From NCBI GenBank assembly GCA_016191685.1, contig JACPVT010000144.1, positions 1 to 37,026 of the forward strand: a DNA stretch of 37,026 nucleotides. Reading direction: 5' to 3'. The position numbers were made by a program, and so were the translations under genes. This DNA comes from Rhodospirillales bacterium. GTDB lineage: Bacteria; Pseudomonadota; Alphaproteobacteria; Reyranellales; Reyranellaceae. Positions 35,176 through 37,026 of the stretch are shown here, one piece after another. Under the pieces are notes generated by a model. It had not been told where the DNA came from. It worked only from the letters and a program-made list of their open reading frames with translations, and did not search any database. How positions within the stretch are numbered: the stretch's first letter is position 1; the number at the start of each line of letters is the position of its first letter.

Positions 35176-35841
35176 ATGATCACTGTCCATCACCTGAACA
35201 ACTCGCGCTCGCAGCGCATCCTGTGGATGCTGGAAGAACTCGGTCTCGATTACGAGGTCAGGCGCTACGAGCGCGAGCCCTCGATGCAGGCGCCGGCCTC
35301 GTTGCGGGCCGTGCATCCATTGGGCAAGTCGCCGGTGATCACCGACGGCGACAAGACGCTGGCGGAGTCCGGCGCCATCCTGGAGTACCTGGCCGAAACC
35401 TATGGCGGCGGGCAGTTCGCGCCGGCCGCCGGTACGCCCGAGCGGCTGCACTACACCTATTTCATGCACTACGCCGAAGGCTCCTTGATGCCGCTTCTGC
35501 TCATGAAACTGGTGTTCGGCAAGCTGCCGACACGCGTGCCCTTCTTGATGCGCCCCGTCGCCCGCGCCATCGCCAAGGGCGCCGACAAGACACTGCTCGG
35601 CCCGCAGATCACCAATCACTTCGCCTTCCTCGAAGGCGAACTCGCAAAGCGCGAGTGGTTCGCGGGCAAGGAATTCTCGGCCGCCGACATCCAGATGAGC
35701 TTTCCCCTAGAAGCCGCCGCGGCACGCTCGCCGCTGTTCGCCCGGTTGCCCAGGCTCAAGGCCTTCGTCGACCGGGTCCACGCCCGGCCGGCCTACAAGC
35801 GCGCGCTCGAAAAAGGCGGCCCCTACGAACTCCTGAAGTAG
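35176..35841 (+). CDS. Glutathione S-transferase family protein
   Basis: From ATG 35176: MITVHHLNNSRSQRILWMLEELGLDYEVRRYEREPSMQAPASLRAVHPLGKSPVITDGDKTLAESGAILEYLAETYG. Confidence 0.94.
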   Translation: MITVHHLNNSRSQRILWMLEELGLDYEVRRYEREPSMQAPASLRAVHPLGKSPVITDGDKTLAESGAILEYLAETYGGGQFAPAAGTPERLHYTYFMHYAEGSLMPLLLMKLVFGKLPTRVPFLMRPVARAIAKGADKTLLGPQITNHFAFLEGELAKREWFAGKEFSAADIQMSFPLEAAAARSPLFARLPRLKAFVDRVHARPAYKRALEKGGPYELLK

Positions 35842-35881
35842 ACGACAACTCACCGGCAACGAATCTCCACGGAGTGAAACG

Positions 35882-36349
35882 ATGGCTCTTCCAGCCCTGC
35901 TGCGCGACAACCTCTCGATTCCGGTGGTCGGTGCGCCGCTGTTTATCGTCTCCAACCCCGATCTGGTGATCGAGCAGTGCAAGGCCGGCGTCGTCGGCGC
36001 CTTTCCGGCGCTCAATGCGCGGCCCAAGGAAATGCTCGAGGAGTGGCTGAAGCGCATCACCACGGAACTGCGCGAGTACAAGCAGAAGAACCCGACCAAG
36101 AAGGTGGCGCCGTTCGCGGTCAACCAGATCGTGCACAGCTCCAACGACCGGCTGCAGCACGACATCGATCTCTGCGAGAAATACAAGGTGCCGATCCAGA
36201 TCACCTCGCTGCGCGCGCCCGACGAGGTGGTGAAGTCGGCGCACCGCTACGGCTGCCTCGTGTTCCATGACGTGACCAACGTCACCCATGCCAAGCGCGC
36301 GCTGCAGGCCGGCGTCGACGGGCTGATCTTGGTGTGCGCGGGCATCGGC
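35882..36349 (+). pseudogene. Nitronate monooxygenase (NMO/2-nitropropane dioxygenase-like), truncated at 3' end by a junction
   Basis: Clear NMO N-terminal half (MALPALLRDNLSIPVVGAPLFIVSNPDLVIEQCKAGVVGAFPALNARP...CLVFHDVTNVTHAKRALQAGVDGLILVCAGIG) ends at 36349 where GHAG... is expected; the frame continues into low-complexity non-NMO sequence (DCPIERCDGRRVERHRSRTG). Confidence 0.88.
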
Positions 36350-36541
36350 GACTGTCCGATCGAGCGTTGCGACGGTCGCCGAGTCGAGCGTCACCGAAGC
36401 CGAACTGGTGTCTGCCGATTTCGACGCTGCCGACGTCGGTCCGCCGCCGTCGCTACTCGCCCCACATCCAGCGACGAAGAGCGCACCGACAACCGGCCAG
36501 ATCGTGTATCGCAAAGCCGCCGAAAGGCGTCCACCCGACAT
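36341..36541 (-). pseudogene. Lipoprotein N-terminus, truncated at its 3' end by the same junction
   Basis: Minus strand from ATG 36541: MSGGRLSAALRYTIWPVVGALFVAGCGASSDGGGPTSAASKSADTSSASVTLDSATVATLDRTVADA; lipobox VAGC, then sequence antisense to NMO. Confidence 0.7.
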
Positions 36542-36603
36542 GTGCGTACCTACTCCCGACTCGCGTTTCGCGAGAATCGTACGCCGCCGAAAAACGCTGT
36601 GGC

Positions 36604-37026
36604 TCAAGAAACCAGAGTCGCGAGTGCCTTTTCCCAGATCGACTGGTCGCGGACCTCGCCGGGACCGACCATCTCGGCAAAGCGAACGATGCCTTCTTTG
36701 TCGATCACGAACGTGCCGCGGTTGGCGAAACCGGCTTTCTCATTGAAAACCCCGTACGCCTGGGCAACCTCCCCGTGCGGCCAGAAGTCCGACAGCAACG
36801 GAAAGGTGTAGCCCTGCTCTGCAGCCCAGATCTTGTGCGTCGGCGAGGGCCCGACCGAGATCGCGAGGATCTCGCTCTCGTCGTTCTGGAACTTCGGGAG
36901 TTCGTCACGAACCTTGCACAGTTCACCCTGGCAGGTGCCCGTGAACGCCAGCGGATAGAAAACCAGGAGCACGTTCTTCTTCCCACGGAAGTCCGACAAC
37001 GTGACTTTCTGGTTGTTCTGATCCTT
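36604..37026 (-). CDS. ahpE: AhpE-type 1-Cys peroxiredoxin (5' end beyond window)
   Basis: Minus-strand KDQNNQKVTLSDFRGKKNVLLVFYPLAFTGTCQGELCKVRDELPKFQNDESEILAISVGPSPTHKIWAAEQGYTFPLLSDFWPHGEVAQAYGVFNEKAGFANRGTFVIDKEGIVRFAEMVGPGEVRDQSIWEKALATLVS; from memory, closely resembles mycobacterial AhpE. Confidence 0.9.
   Translation of the reverse strand, partial: KDQNNQKVTLSDFRGKKNVLLVFYPLAFTGTCQGELCKVRDELPKFQNDESEILAISVGPSPTHKIWAAEQGYTFPLLSDFWPHGEVAQAYGVFNEKAGFANRGTFVIDKEGIVRFAEMVGPGEVRDQSIWEKALATLVS

Noticed and set aside
35756-36607. 283-aa apparent lipoprotein fusion
   Set aside because: Only the start (36541-36341) is gene-like; the rest is antisense to NMO and GST sequence across the junction.
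35882-36811. 309-aa apparent NMO fusion protein
   Set aside because: The C-terminal half is antisense to the lipoprotein and ahpE genes; the ORF is a by-product of the junction, not a novel fusion.
1-37026. CRISPR arrays, rRNA, tRNA genes, insertion sequences, phage or anti-phage defence systems
   Set aside because: Looked for regularly spaced repeats, tRNA-like cloverleaf sequence in intergenic gaps, transposase/integrase motifs and defence-gene domains; none were convincing. A tRNAscan or Infernal run would be needed to exclude small RNAs fully.

Overview
High-GC, gene-dense bacterial chromosomal window that looks alphaproteobacterial (Hyphomicrobiales/Reyranella-like by gene content; the taxon is an inference). 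I find about 32 protein-coding genes: an RND efflux start, rpsD, OsmC, TrmJ, an EmrA/EmrB-type efflux pair, citramalate synthase, an enolase-superfamily enzyme, an ATP-grasp protein, an M48 peptidase + DUF898 pair, ethylmalonyl-CoA mutase, a TTC38-like TPR protein followed by two tandem amidases, YfdX, a Rieske/SDR/MetE-like/GST/kinase cluster, GluQRS, an AlkA-type glycosylase, hydrolases, MFS transporters and a carotenoid oxygenase. I saw no CRISPR array, no rRNA or tRNA gene, and no transposase. The most notable anomaly is at about 36341-36352. There a nitronate monooxygenase gene on the + strand and a lipoprotein gene on the - strand are both cut off at the same point, and the DNA beyond encodes an AhpE-type peroxiredoxin that resembles actinobacterial proteins. 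This indicates a chimeric join (assembly artefact or real recombination). Other signals are two related inverted-repeat elements (about 10.2 and 14.7 kb), a structured convergent intergenic region at 9.03-9.31 kb, a PhaR-like CTGC-N3-GCAG motif upstream of ecm, and a 14-bp tandem repeat at 16.66 kb. I did not find a convincing complete novel system. The best candidates for undescribed function are the M48-DUF898 pair and the TTC38-amidase-amidase operon.
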